The notes under the pieces are model-generated. The model saw nothing but the letters and a program-made list of their open reading frames with translations, was not told where the DNA came from and ran no database searches. Shown here in pieces: positions 22,027 to 35,162 of a stretch of 64,000 nt of DNA (positions are counted from its first letter, which is position 1; each line of letters starts with the position of its first letter). The stretch is from Bacillus niameyensis. GTDB taxonomy: Bacteria; Bacillota; Bacilli; Bacillales; Bacillaceae_C. A program made the position numbers and the translations under genes. The DNA is taken from positions 3,941,586 to 4,005,585 of the forward strand of contig NZ_LN831197.1 in NCBI RefSeq assembly GCF_001375535.1. Direction: 5' to 3'.

Positions 22027-22264
22027 GTAATTCTCGAAGTGAAGGGGGGAAATAACTGTCTCAAGTCCCAAAGCCACAAAATTTAAACTAAAGCGGCTAT
22101 CTCCAGTTTTTTCGATTGAAGGGTTGAATGTTTCTGTTGATTTGTAGCTTTTTAATATAATCGAATCTGACTTTCAATCTAAGTCTTTCCACTTTTCAAC
22201 CTATTTGTTAAAATGGTATGATCGTAGTTAGATATTTTGAATGATCAGCGAGAAGGAGTATACG

Positions 22265-23983
22265 ATGATAAAAAAATTCTTTTCTTACTATAAACCTCAC
22301 AAGCGGCTCTTTATAATTGACTTCTCAAGTGCTGTTGTTGTGGCTATTCTGGAGTTGGCCTTTCCAATAGCTGTTCAGTGGTTTATTGACAAACTACTCC
22401 CTAGTGGAGAATGGAATACAATAATTACAGTAAGTATTTTATTATTACTTGTCTATGTTTTAAGTACTGTATTACAGTATATTGTTAGTTACTTAGGGCA
22501 TAAACTAGGAATTAATATAGAAACAGATATGCGTGAACAATTATTTAATCATGTGCAACGGCAATCTTTCCGTTTTTTTGATAATACGAAGACAGGCCAT
22601 ATTATGAGTCGGATTACAAATGATTTATTTGATATCGGTGAGCTTGCCCACCATGGTCCAGAGGATTTCTTCATTGCTATTATGACCTTTGTTGGTGCTT
22701 TTGCAATTATGTTTAACATTAATCCTCAGCTCGCGATCGTTACTTGCATTATGGTACCGTTTCTCATTTGGTTAGTAACCTATTGTAATGTGAAAATGAA
22801 CAATGCCTGGAAAAATATGTATGGCCGCATTGCAGATGTGAATGCCAGAGTAGAAGATAGTGTTTCGGGTGTCAGAGTTGTACAATCTTTTACAAATGAA
22901 GAATTTGAAATTAATCGCTTTAAAAAGGATAATGGAAAATTCCGTTTAGCTAAGCTTGTTGCTTATAAAGTGATGGCCGCAACACATTCAAGCATTTATA
23001 TGATGACGCGCCTTGTAACTTTATTAGTACTTGTTGTCGGTGCGTGGTTCAGTTTTCGAGGGAATCTAACATACGGAGAGCTTGTTAGTTTCGTCTTGTA
23101 TGTAAATGTCTTAATTAAACCAGTTGATAAAATTAGTGCCCTTTTAGAATTGTATCCAAAAGGGATGGCAGGTTTTAAACGTTTCCTAGAGTTGATTGAT
23201 CAAGAACCAGAGATTAAGGACAGGCCTAACGCTATGGAAGTAAATAGTTTACTAGGCAATATTGATTTTGAAGACGTCCAATTTCAATATGATGATCATA
23301 AACAAGTATTAAATGGAATTAACCTTCACATTCGTGCTGGAGAAACCGTCGCATTCGTTGGTCCCTCTGGTGCAGGGAAAACTACAATTTGCTCGTTGAT
23401 TCCTCGTTTTTATGATGTGAATCGAGGCGGGATTTCTATTGATGGAATTGATATTCGTGATATGACGAAACATTCCCTTCGTTCGCAAATCGGTATTGTT
23501 CAACAAGACGTATTTTTATTTACTGGAACGATTCGAGAAAACATTGCTTATGGAAAACAAGATGCTAGTGATGAAGAAATCTATGAAGCCGCTAGGAAGG
23601 CACATCTCGAAGATTTTATTGCTTCTTTACCTGCAGGATATGAAACAGAAATCGGTGAACGTGGTCTGAAGCTTTCAGGAGGACAAAAGCAAAGGCTTGC
23701 GATTGCTCGGATGTTTTTGAAAAATCCACCAATCCTTATTTTGGATGAAGCGACATCTGCACTCGATACGGAAACGGAAAAAATCATTCAACAAGCATTG
23801 AATGAATTAGCTGTCAATCGGACGACACTAGTGATTGCCCACCGTCTCGCAACGATTCGCGATGCTGACAGAGTGATCGTTGTAACAGAAGACGGGATTG
23901 CCGAAGATGGAACATACTCGCAATTAGTTCAGCAAGGCGGGATATTTGCAAGGTTGCACAATATTCAGTTCCAAGAAGCTTAG
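22265..23983 (+). CDS. ABC exporter, fused permease/ATPase (YwjA-like)
   Basis: Half-transporter of 572 residues: a six-helix type IV ABC transmembrane domain (residues 1-310) fused to an ATPase. Walker A is GPSGAGKTT, the signature is LSGGQKQRLAIARM, Walker B is PILILDEATSALD, and the H-loop is IAHRLATI. It would work as a homodimer. The N terminus (MIKKFFSYYKPHKRLF) resembles B. subtilis YwjA, whose substrate is unknown; lipid or drug export is possible but unproven. I chose ATG 22265, 7 bp after GAAGGAG, rather than the in-frame ATG 24 bp upstream. It is monocistronic. Confidence 0.85.
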   Translation: MIKKFFSYYKPHKRLFIIDFSSAVVVAILELAFPIAVQWFIDKLLPSGEWNTIITVSILLLLVYVLSTVLQYIVSYLGHKLGINIETDMREQLFNHVQRQSFRFFDNTKTGHIMSRITNDLFDIGELAHHGPEDFFIAIMTFVGAFAIMFNINPQLAIVTCIMVPFLIWLVTYCNVKMNNAWKNMYGRIADVNARVEDSVSGVRVVQSFTNEEFEINRFKKDNGKFRLAKLVAYKVMAATHSSIYMMTRLVTLLVLVVGAWFSFRGNLTYGELVSFVLYVNVLIKPVDKISALLELYPKGMAGFKRFLELIDQEPEIKDRPNAMEVNSLLGNIDFEDVQFQYDDHKQVLNGINLHIRAGETVAFVGPSGAGKTTICSLIPRFYDVNRGGISIDGIDIRDMTKHSLRSQIGIVQQDVFLFTGTIRENIAYGKQDASDEEIYEAARKAHLEDFIASLPAGYETEIGERGLKLSGGQKQRLAIARMFLKNPPILILDEATSALDTETEKIIQQALNELAVNRTTLVIAHRLATIRDADRVIVVTEDGIAEDGTYSQLVQQGGIFARLHNIQFQEA

Positions 23984-24022
23984 GAGAGGCTGAATAATCG
24001 TAAAGGCCAATTATTTTCTCTG

Positions 24023-24069
24023 AAAAAAAGGTTCTTCAGAGCGTTAGTAAGACTAACTTCTGAAGAACC
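24023..24069 (-). terminator. Terminator of clpP, possibly shared with the convergent ABC exporter gene
   Basis: GGTTCTTCAGA (24030-24040) and TCTGAAGAACC (24059-24069) form a perfect 11-bp stem with an inner GTTAG/CTAAC pair. The run of seven T residues is on the reverse strand, so termination should favour clpP transcripts. Confidence 0.8.
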
Positions 24070-24081
24070 GTTTCATTTATA

Positions 24082-24684
24082 TTATTTATTTCCTGTAATT
24101 CCTTCGTTGCGTTGAATAATATGGTCGATTAAACCATATTCTTTAGCTTTGTCAGCTGTCATGAAGTTATCACGGTCAGTATCGCGTTGGATAACCTCGA
24201 TAGGCTGTCCAGTACGTTCCGCAAGAATATTATTTAATTTCTCACGTAAGAAAAGAATCCGCTTAGCCGCGATCTCAATTTCAGTTGCTTGCCCTTGTGC
24301 GCCACCTAATGGTTGATGGATCATCACTTCACTGTTCGGTAAAGCAAAACGTTTGCCTTTTGCACCAGCAGCGAGCAAGAAAGCTCCCATAGAAGCAGCC
24401 ATCCCAATACAAATCGTTTGGACATTCGGTTTAATGAACTGCATCGTGTCATAAATGGCCATTCCAGCAGTAATGCTTCCACCTGGGCTATTAATGTAAA
24501 TGGAAATATCTTTTTCAGGATTTTCTGCTTCTAAAAATAGAAGCTGTGCAACGATTGAATTCGCAACGTTGTCATCAATCGCACTTCCAAGCATAATAAT
24601 GCGGTCTTTCAATAACCTGGAATAAATGTCGTAGGCTCGTTCGCCTCGGCTTGTTTGCTCAATAACTGTAGGAATTAAATTCAT
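24082..24684 (-). CDS. clpP: ATP-dependent Clp protease proteolytic subunit ClpP
   Basis: Serine protease of 200 residues that forms the tetradecameric barrel used by ClpC, ClpE and ClpX. The catalytic triad is S98 (GMAASMGAF), H123 (VMIHQP) and D172 (DTDRDNF). I chose ATG 24684, after AAGAGGAGGAG, giving the family N terminus [10 protein letters not shown]; a longer frame to 24738 adds 18 unrelated residues. A CtsR operator overlaps the promoter. It lies alone on the reverse strand, as in B. subtilis, between an exporter gene and tRNA-Arg. Confidence 0.97.
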   Translation of the reverse strand: MNLIPTVIEQTSRGERAYDIYSRLLKDRIIMLGSAIDDNVANSIVAQLLFLEAENPEKDISIYINSPGGSITAGMAIYDTMQFIKPNVQTICIGMAASMGAFLLAAGAKGKRFALPNSEVMIHQPLGGAQGQATEIEIAAKRILFLREKLNNILAERTGQPIEVIQRDTDRDNFMTADKAKEYGLIDHIIQRNEGITGNK

Positions 24685-24755
24685 GTTTTCTCCTCCTCTT
24701 TTGAACATAGCATAAATATCTGCAATTTGTAGAAGCAAAGCAATTATGTAGTTTT

Positions 24756-24785
24756 ATCATACAACAATGGTCAATGAAGGTCAAA
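24756..24785 (-). promoter_or_regulatory. clpP promoter with CtsR operator
   Basis: On the forward strand GGTCAAT-GAA-GGTCAAA (24769-24785) matches the CtsR heptad repeat RGTCAAA-N3-RGTCAAA with one mismatch. On the reverse strand it covers TTGACC (-35, 24784-24779), which is 17 bp from TATGAT (-10, 24761-24756). CtsR bound here would block polymerase. This fits heat-shock control of clpP through CtsR. Confidence 0.88.
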
Positions 24786-25014
24786 TTATCAGCTTTAGAA
24801 AAATCATCGAATATTTTCATGCTAGTATGCATATGGAGAGAAAGCTGTTAACACCTTTAAAATATCATATTATCCAATTCTGCCAAATTTAAACAAATTT
24901 GACTTAGAATTAGTATATAAAAAGGGAGTCTATCATATACCGATTCGTTATAAAGTTATTGCTTGCAATTTCCCGAAATATAACTTATAATTTTATATCG
25001 TACGATTCTAATTT

Positions 25015-25086
25015 GCCCTCGTAGTGTAACGGATAACACGTGAGATTCCGGTTCTTAAAATGTGGGTTCGATTCCTGCCGAGGGCG
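25015..25086 (+). tRNA. tRNA-Arg (anticodon CCG)
   Basis: Acceptor arms GCCCTCG and CGAGGGC pair fully. The D arm is GTGT/ACAC, and the anticodon stem TGAGA/TCTTA encloses the loop TTCCGGT with anticodon CCG. The T loop is TTCGATT. The CCA end is not encoded. It reads the rare Arg codon CGG and corresponds in position to the single tRNA-Arg gene near clpP in B. subtilis. Confidence 0.9.
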
Positions 25087-25101
25087 TACATAAACACTAT
25101 C

Positions 25102-25140
25102 AAAGACATCTCTTTTCTACATAAGGAGATGTCTTTTTCT
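25102..25140 (+). terminator. Intrinsic terminator after tRNA-Arg
   Basis: AAAGACATCTC and GAGATGTCTTT form an 11-bp stem followed by a T run. Confidence 0.85.
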
Positions 25141-25286
25141 GTTTGAAACGAATTTTGTATAGATCAGTTTTTGAAAATGATTATTTTATATTCAGCCCTT
25201 CGTTTTGATGTTATAGTAAATATAGATAGGCTGATAGAAAATTACGGAGAAAGACTAGTGTGAAAATATGGTTGGGAGGTTTTTAG

Positions 25287-26189
25287 ATGAAACTTAAAGG
25301 CATCATTCCCCCTGTTGTAACATTATTTGATGACAATGATCAAATTGATTTGGAGTTAAACAAGCGGTACTTAGATCATTTAATTGACAGTGGAATTCAC
25401 GGGCTTTTATTACTCGGAAGTTCAGGTGAGTTTGCTTGCTTAACTTTGAGTGAGAGGAAAAGTTATGTAGAAAGTATGACTAAGCATGTCAACCATCGTG
25501 TCCCTGTATTAGTAGGGGTCGGGCATACATCAATGAAAGATGTTTTTGAAATGATTACCTGTGCCGAAGAAGCGGGAGCAGACGGATTACTTATCGTGAA
25601 TCCTTATTATTGGAGGCTATCAGAGGAACAGTTATATAATTATTATGCCTTAATAGCGGAAAAAACAGATTTACCGATCTTTTTATATAACATACCTCAA
25701 TATTCAGGGCAGCTTTTGTCTACTGAACTCATGATTAAGTTAGCTGCTGATTATGAAAATATTCAAGGGGTAAAAGAAACGGTAAGTAATATTGGCCATA
25801 TTGGCGAAGTTATTCGAGAAATGGAAAAAGTGGGCCGTGATTTTACGATATTTTCTGCTTTCGATGATCATTTGCTTCCTGCCCTTATGCTTGGATCAGC
25901 AGGCAGTATTAACTCATGTGCCTCATTTGCACCTGAAATTTCGGTTGGACTCTATGAAGCTTATCAAAGGCATGATTATGAACAGGCAGAGCAATTGCAC
26001 AAGCAGTTATCTTATTTAATGGAATTTTACGAGTATTGCCCAACGAATTTTACATCTATCAAGGAAGCTGTTCATCAAAGGTGGTTTTCTTCTGTTCAAG
26101 CCAACCATCGAGCGCCTTTTAATGCAATTCCGACTAATTTAAAAGGGAAGATGACAAAGCTTTTAATGGACATAAATCTATTAAAGTAA
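25287..26189 (+). CDS. DapA-family (DHDPS/NAL) class I aldolase
   Basis: 300-residue TIM-barrel lyase. The Schiff-base lysine is in GVKET near residue 160, the catalytic tyrosine is in FLYNIP near residue 135, and GSSGEFACLT replaces the GTTGE(A/S) of true DapA. This substitution and the location away from lysine genes suggest a 2-keto-3-deoxy sugar acid or related pyruvate aldolase rather than dihydrodipicolinate synthase; the substrate is not decided by sequence. The start follows GGGAGG. The gene stands alone between tRNA-Arg and the glutaredoxin-like gene. Confidence 0.8.
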   Translation: MKLKGIIPPVVTLFDDNDQIDLELNKRYLDHLIDSGIHGLLLLGSSGEFACLTLSERKSYVESMTKHVNHRVPVLVGVGHTSMKDVFEMITCAEEAGADGLLIVNPYYWRLSEEQLYNYYALIAEKTDLPIFLYNIPQYSGQLLSTELMIKLAADYENIQGVKETVSNIGHIGEVIREMEKVGRDFTIFSAFDDHLLPALMLGSAGSINSCASFAPEISVGLYEAYQRHDYEQAEQLHKQLSYLMEFYEYCPTNFTSIKEAVHQRWFSSVQANHRAPFNAIPTNLKGKMTKLLMDINLLK

Positions 26190-26271
26190 CTATATTATAA
26201 CGGGATCTGCTTTTTTATTTACCTCCGTATGTGAAAATAATCACAAATGTATCAGCTGTCTAAAAAATAGG

Positions 26272-26304
26272 GGAGGCACTTCTTTATGATAAGGGGGTGC
26301 CTTT
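26272..26304 (+). terminator. Weak terminator-like hairpin after the aldolase gene
   Basis: AGGCAC (26274-26279) and GTGCCT (26297-26302) pair with a short inner CTT/AAG. Only a few T residues follow. Confidence 0.35.
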
Positions 26305-26364
26305 CACAATGAGAAACTGTGTATGTTATTATATAATTGTATTAAATAGAAGAGGTTGATGACT

Positions 26365-26604
26365 ATGAAGAAGATTATTTTCTATACAAGAAATCAATGT
26401 GAGCTTTGCTTAGACGCCAAAAACCTGCTGATTTTGTTGCAAAGTGAATACTCCTTTCAAATCGACGAGCGGGATATCGAAACAAATGACGAGTGGATTG
26501 AAAAATATGGACTAATCATTCCTGTTATAGAACTAAATGGAGAAATTATTCAATCTGGAATAATCGACATGTTAGATTTAGAAAAAAGCTTAAAACAACG
26601 TTGA
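26365..26604 (+). CDS. Glutaredoxin-family thioredoxin-fold protein
   Basis: 79-residue protein with a thioredoxin fold. The redox motif CELC is at residues 12-15 (TRNQCELCLDAK) and the cis-proline segment is IIPVIELNGEII. It is likely to act as a small thiol-disulfide oxidoreductase in the cytoplasm; its partner is unknown. I chose ATG 26365, 9 bp after AAGAGG, over upstream TTG and ATG codons. It lies immediately before cggR, and a cggR promoter candidate overlaps its stop codon. I recall the same neighbour pair in several Bacillus genomes. Confidence 0.72.
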   Translation: MKKIIFYTRNQCELCLDAKNLLILLQSEYSFQIDERDIETNDEWIEKYGLIIPVIELNGEIIQSGIIDMLDLEKSLKQR

Positions 26605-26629
26605 TTCGTAAGTACTATAGTGATAAAAT
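26601..26629 (+). promoter_or_regulatory. Candidate promoter P1 of the cggR-gapA operon
   Basis: TTGATT and TAAAAT are separated by 17 bp. The -35 overlaps the stop codon of the glutaredoxin-like gene, and CggR operator 1 begins 31 bp downstream of the -10. Confidence 0.5.
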
Positions 26630-26659
26630 AACTGTAGTGCTTATTTTTTTTATCTCGAA

Positions 26660-26695
26660 TGGGACGTTTAATGTCTTGGTGGGACCTGTGGTGAC
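26660..26695 (+). promoter_or_regulatory. CggR operator 1
   Basis: TGGGAC-N6-TGTC-N4-TGGGAC-N6-TGAC follows the CggR operator pattern CGGGAC-N6-TGTC repeated twice. CggR bound to the tandem sites represses transcription until fructose-1,6-bisphosphate accumulates. Confidence 0.8.
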
Positions 26696-26707
26696 CTGAG
26701 GTAAAAA

Positions 26708-26736
26708 TTGCTTGATAAGCGCTAGAATGCTAGAAT
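26708..26736 (+). promoter_or_regulatory. Candidate promoter P2 of the cggR-gapA operon
   Basis: TTGCTT and TAGAAT are separated by 17 bp. It lies between the two CggR operators, with operator 2 beginning 34 bp downstream of the -10. Confidence 0.55.
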
Positions 26737-26770
26737 TTAGTTAAACCACTGCTAATTTTTTTATCTGTGA

Positions 26771-26806
26771 TGGGACATAATACGTCTATACGGGACGTAT
26801 GGCGAC
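26771..26806 (+). promoter_or_regulatory. CggR operator 2
   Basis: TGGGAC-N6-CGTC-N4-CGGGAC-N6-CGAC repeats the layout of operator 1 exactly 111 bp further on. It lies in the cggR 5' leader, 23 bp before the start codon. Confidence 0.8.
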
Positions 26807-26829
26807 CTAAGGAACAAAGGAGCAAAACA

Positions 26830-27842
26830 ATGCACACATTTTTTAAAGTTCAATCTCAAATTGTGCCCGATATGCTTTCTGTTATGCAGAAACGCTATCA
26901 AATACTTCGCTCCATCAGTTTAACAGAACCCGTTGGACGTCGCACACTTGCTGATATGCTCGGTATGACAGAACGAGTACTTAGAAGTGAAGCTGAAGTT
27001 TTAAAATCCCTTCAACTGATTGAAGTTAAAACTGCTGGTATGGCAGTGACAGCAAAGGGTCAAGAGCTTTTGCTTGAACTGGAAGATATGATGAGGGAAA
27101 TTTCGGGTATTCGCCAACTTGAACAAGAGTTAAGAAAGCGACTTGGGATAAAAAAAGTGGTTATAGTACCTGGTGACAGTGATGAATCCTTGATTGTAAA
27201 AGAAGAAATAGGCAAGGCTTGTGCAGAAATGTTGAGTCAGTGCTTTGAAAAGGATAGTATCATAGCTGTTACGGGTGGTACAACGATGGCCTGTGCCGCA
27301 GAAATGCTTACGAAAGAAATGGGCCAAGGAAAAAGATTGCTTTTTGTTCCTGCACGTGGAGGTATTGGTGAAGACGTGAAAAACCAGGCCAATGTCATTT
27401 GTGCAACGATGGCCGAAAAAACGAAAGGAACTCATCGAGTTTTATATGTTCCAGATCAGGTTAGTCAAGCAGTTCATGATTCTCTTTTAAAGGAGCCGAC
27501 GATTATCGAAGTCTTGAATAAAATTAAATCGGCAACTATTGTTCTTCATGGTATTGGGGATGCTATCACTATGGCGAAAAGACGGGGCGCAAACCCAGAA
27601 ACGATGAAAAAAATTTTAGAAAAAAAAGCAGTGGGCGAAGCTTTTGGTTATTATTTTAATGAAAATGGGGAAATAGTACATAAAGTACCCACTATTGGAT
27701 TACAAGTTTCTGATCTGTATGACAAACCATTTGTCATTGCAGCAGCTGGTGGAAACTCAAAGTCAAAAGCTATTAAGTCTTATTTTGAAACAGCGCCAGA
27801 CTCAACGATCCTTATAACGGATGAAGGCGCAGCAAAAATGAT

Positions 27843-27864
<22 letters not shown>
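26830..27864 (+). CDS. cggR: Central glycolytic genes regulator CggR
   Basis: SorC/DeoR-type repressor of the lower-glycolysis operon, inactivated by fructose-1,6-bisphosphate. The 344-residue protein has an N-terminal helix-turn-helix (GRRTLADMLGMTERVLRSEA) and a C-terminal sugar-phosphate-binding domain with VTGGTTMA, FVPARGGIGED and AAGGNSKSKAI. I chose ATG 26830 after ACAAAGGAGC; a longer frame from 26767 would run through operator 2 and is unlikely to be translated. It is the first gene of cggR-gapA-pgk-tpiA-gpmI-eno. Confidence 0.94.
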
Positions 27865-28936
<1,072 letters not shown>

Positions 28937-29036
28937 TCTTATTTAAATCTCTGGCTTATATAAGTCCAGCACGATGAACCCGATTGGGGGAGTGGGCATA
29001 CGCCCCTTCCCTTTAACTATTTAGGGAGGTTATACC

Positions 29037-30221
29037 ATGGAAAAGAAGTCGATTAAAGATCTTGCCGTCAAAGGAAAACGTGTTTTTTGCCGAGTTGATT
29101 TCAACGTCCCGATGGCGGATGGGAAAGTAACCGATGATACACGTATTCGCGCTGCATTACCGACCATTCAATATTTAACTGAACAAGGTGCTATTGTAAT
29201 GTTAGCAAGCCACCTTGGCAGACCTAAAGGGGAAGTTAAAGAAGAATTAAGACTTACACCAGTAGCTAAGCGTCTTGGTGAATTGCTAGGAAAAGAAGTA
29301 CATAAAGCTGATGATGCTTACGGAGAAACAGTGAAAAAGCAAATCGCTGAACTTCATGAAGGAGATGTGATCCTCCTTGAAAATGTGCGTTTCTATCCTG
29401 GGGAAGAAAAAAATGATCCTGAATTAGCAAAAGCATTTGCTGAATTAGCGGACCTTTATGTTAATGATGCTTTCGGAGCGGCTCATCGTGCTCATGCTTC
29501 TACGGAGGGAATTGCTAACTATTTGCCATCAGCAGCCGGATTGTTAATGGAAAAAGAGCTTTCTGTACTAGGAAAAGCACTATCGAATCCTGAACGCCCA
29601 TTTACAGCGATAATTGGCGGTGCCAAAGTAAAAGATAAAATTGGTGTCATCGAAAATCTATTAGATAAAGTTGATAATCTAATTATCGGTGGTGGACTAG
29701 CTTATACATTTGTAAAATCTATGGGTTATGAAGTTGGAAAGTCTTTACTTGAGGAAGATAAAATCGATCTCGCTCGTTCTTTTATGGACAAAGCAAAAGA
29801 AAAGGGCGTCAACTTTTATATGCCTGAAGATGTAGTAGTTGCCGATGATTTCTCTGAAACAGCGAACAAAGAAGTTGTTTCAATTCAAGAAATACCTGCA
29901 GATTGGGAAGCTTTGGATATCGGACCAAAAACAGCAGAAACGTATAGAAAAGTTATTCAAGATTCTAAATTAGTTATCTGGAATGGACCGATGGGCGTTT
30001 TTGAAATGGATGCCTTTGCCAAGGGAACGAAAGCCGTTGCCGATGCTTTAGCAGAAGCTAAAGATACATACTCTGTTATTGGTGGTGGAGACTCCGCGGC
30101 TGCAGTTGAGAAATTTGGTTTAGCTGATCAAATGAGTCATATTTCAACAGGTGGAGGAGCTTCCCTAGAGTTTATGGAGGGTAAAGTATTACCTGGCGTT
30201 GCGGCTCTTGATGATAAATAG
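29037..30221 (+). CDS. pgk: Phosphoglycerate kinase
   Basis: Makes ATP from 1,3-bisphosphoglycerate. The 394-residue, two-domain protein carries RVDFNVPM and ASHLGRPKG in the N-domain and the nucleotide-binding GGGDSAAAV and [11 protein letters not shown] in the C-domain. The ATG follows TTAGGGAGG. The 100-bp gap after gapA holds a GC-rich hairpin (GGGAGTGGGCATACGCCC) without a T run, possibly a stabilising element rather than a terminator. Confidence 0.97.
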   Translation: MEKKSIKDLAVKGKRVFCRVDFNVPMADGKVTDDTRIRAALPTIQYLTEQGAIVMLASHLGRPKGEVKEELRLTPVAKRLGELLGKEVHKADDAYGETVKKQIAELHEGDVILLENVRFYPGEEKNDPELAKAFAELADLYVNDAFGAAHRAHASTEGIANYLPSAAGLLMEKELSVLGKALSNPERPFTAIIGGAKVKDKIGVIENLLDKVDNLIIGGGLAYTFVKSMGYEVGKSLLEEDKIDLARSFMDKAKEKGVNFYMPEDVVVADDFSETANKEVVSIQEIPADWEALDIGPKTAETYRKVIQDSKLVIWNGPMGVFEMDAFAKGTKAVADALAEAKDTYSVIGGGDSAAAVEKFGLADQMSHISTGGGASLEFMEGKVLPGVAALDDK

Positions 30222-30238
30222 TAAGATACGAATAGTAG

Positions 30239-32609
<2,371 letters not shown>

Positions 32610-32632
32610 GCATAATAAAGATGTTCAATTAA

Positions 32633-33943
<1,311 letters not shown>

Positions 33944-33957
33944 ATAATGGATTAGCT

Positions 33958-33998
33958 GGGTATCCCGGGGCAGATTTTGACCTAGGGATACCCTTTTT
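33958..33998 (+). terminator. Terminator of the glycolytic operon
   Basis: GGGTATCCC and GGGATACCC form a 9-bp stem followed by TTTTTATTT. Confidence 0.88.
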
Positions 33999-34014
33999 AT
34001 TTAAAGAAAAATAG

Positions 34015-34092
34015 ACAACGGCTAATAAAGTATGCACAACGGCTAATAAACATTATGCAACAGCTAATAAATGAAATACACCGGCTAATAGG
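34015..34092. repeat. Four tandem ACAACGGCTAATAAA-type units at an exact 21-bp period
   Basis: Units start at 34015, 34036, 34057 and 34078. The core GGCTAATA is kept in three and CAGCTAATAA occurs in the third; the 6-bp linkers are not conserved. The array is in the gap behind the eno terminator and is not translated. The 21-bp step equals two turns of B-DNA, so the cores lie on one face of the helix. The rest of the 328-bp gap, up to the isomerase gene, shows no clear feature besides a ribosome site. Confidence 0.75.
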
Positions 34093-34271
34093 ATAATTAC
34101 AATCAAGAAGGTATCTCTTGAAATGGCATTGTTTTGACTGCTTTTGTAAAATGTTATTTCATTTCGCTTAGGAAAGAAGAACATGGGTATTGGAAAGATA
34201 AAGGAAAAACGAGAGAAAAGTCGTATTAAAATATAAAGAGAAAAATAGATAGATATTGAGGAGGGATAGAA

Positions 34272-35096
34272 GTGACTGAAATAGAAAAAACAAATCCTGA
34301 AAATTGGAAAGTAGGTACTTCTTTTTTACCAGGATCACTTATGCAATTAGAAGAAATTAAAAATGCGGGATTGGATAGTATCGAATTCGTACTCTCCAGT
34401 AATGAACTTAATCTAACTTATCTAGGTTTGAAAAAAAGATTCGATCCTTATATTGAAAGAGTTGGAGAACTGGGATTAGAAGTATGGTCCGTCCATTTGC
34501 CTTTTGGATCAGAGTGGGATATTTCTACAATCGACATTCACAAAAGAAATGAAATACTGGAATCTCATTACGAATGGTTAACATGGGTAAGTGAGTGGGG
34601 AATTAAGCGTGTGATTATTCATCCTAGTTATGAGCCGATCCCAGAGAATGAAAGACTAGAGCGTATAAAGGCTTGCCAATATTCTCTGAATCTATTGGCT
34701 GAAAAAGCTAAGTTGCTAGATATTCATATTTGTGTTGAAGATTTGCCGCGTACATGTTTAGGCAATACGACTCAAGAAATGATGGAGCTTTTGAAGGCGC
34801 ATAATAATTTGAAAGTTTGTTGTGATACGAATCATTTATTATCAGAATCCCCGGTTGATTTTATAAAACAGCTTGGTAAAAGTATAGCGACGGTGCACAT
34901 TTCAGATTATGACGGAATAGATGAAAAGCATTGGCTTCCTGGGAAAGGAATTATAAAATGGAATGAAGTTATAAATGCTTTAGCGCAATCTGAGTATGAA
35001 GGGCCTTTTATGTTTGAGGTTAGGGAGGATGAGAATGACCCAAAACAATTATCCGAATGTTGGAACGGCTTGCTTGTAGAGTATAAAGAAACTTGA
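34272..35096 (+). CDS. Sugar phosphate isomerase/epimerase-like TIM barrel (AP endonuclease 2 family)
   Basis: 274-residue TIM-barrel protein of the xylose-isomerase-like family. Candidate metal and substrate residues are in EVWSVHLPF, RVIIHPSYE, ICVEDLPR, CCDTNHLL, VHISDYDG and FEVREDE. The family includes isomerases and epimerases of sugars and inositols, and the exact substrate is not visible. The start is GTG after TTGAGGAGGG. It directly precedes the AraC-type regulator and begins the accessory carbohydrate cluster that runs to 44.5 kb. Confidence 0.78.
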   Translation: MTEIEKTNPENWKVGTSFLPGSLMQLEEIKNAGLDSIEFVLSSNELNLTYLGLKKRFDPYIERVGELGLEVWSVHLPFGSEWDISTIDIHKRNEILESHYEWLTWVSEWGIKRVIIHPSYEPIPENERLERIKACQYSLNLLAEKAKLLDIHICVEDLPRTCLGNTTQEMMELLKAHNNLKVCCDTNHLLSESPVDFIKQLGKSIATVHISDYDGIDEKHWLPGKGIIKWNEVINALAQSEYEGPFMFEVREDENDPKQLSECWNGLLVEYKET

Positions 35097-35162
35097 GGTC
35101 ATCATACAAATTTTCTTATGATCTGAGAAAAACAAGATCAATCAAAAAGGGGGGAAGGAGCA

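Noticed and set aside
34015-34092. Considered as a CRISPR array
   Set aside because: Units are about 15 bp with 6-bp gaps and no cas genes; spacers are far too short.
34093-34271. Catabolite-responsive element (cre) before the isomerase gene
   Set aside because: TGTAAAATGTTATTTCA looked promising but lacks the central CG and the required arm bases.
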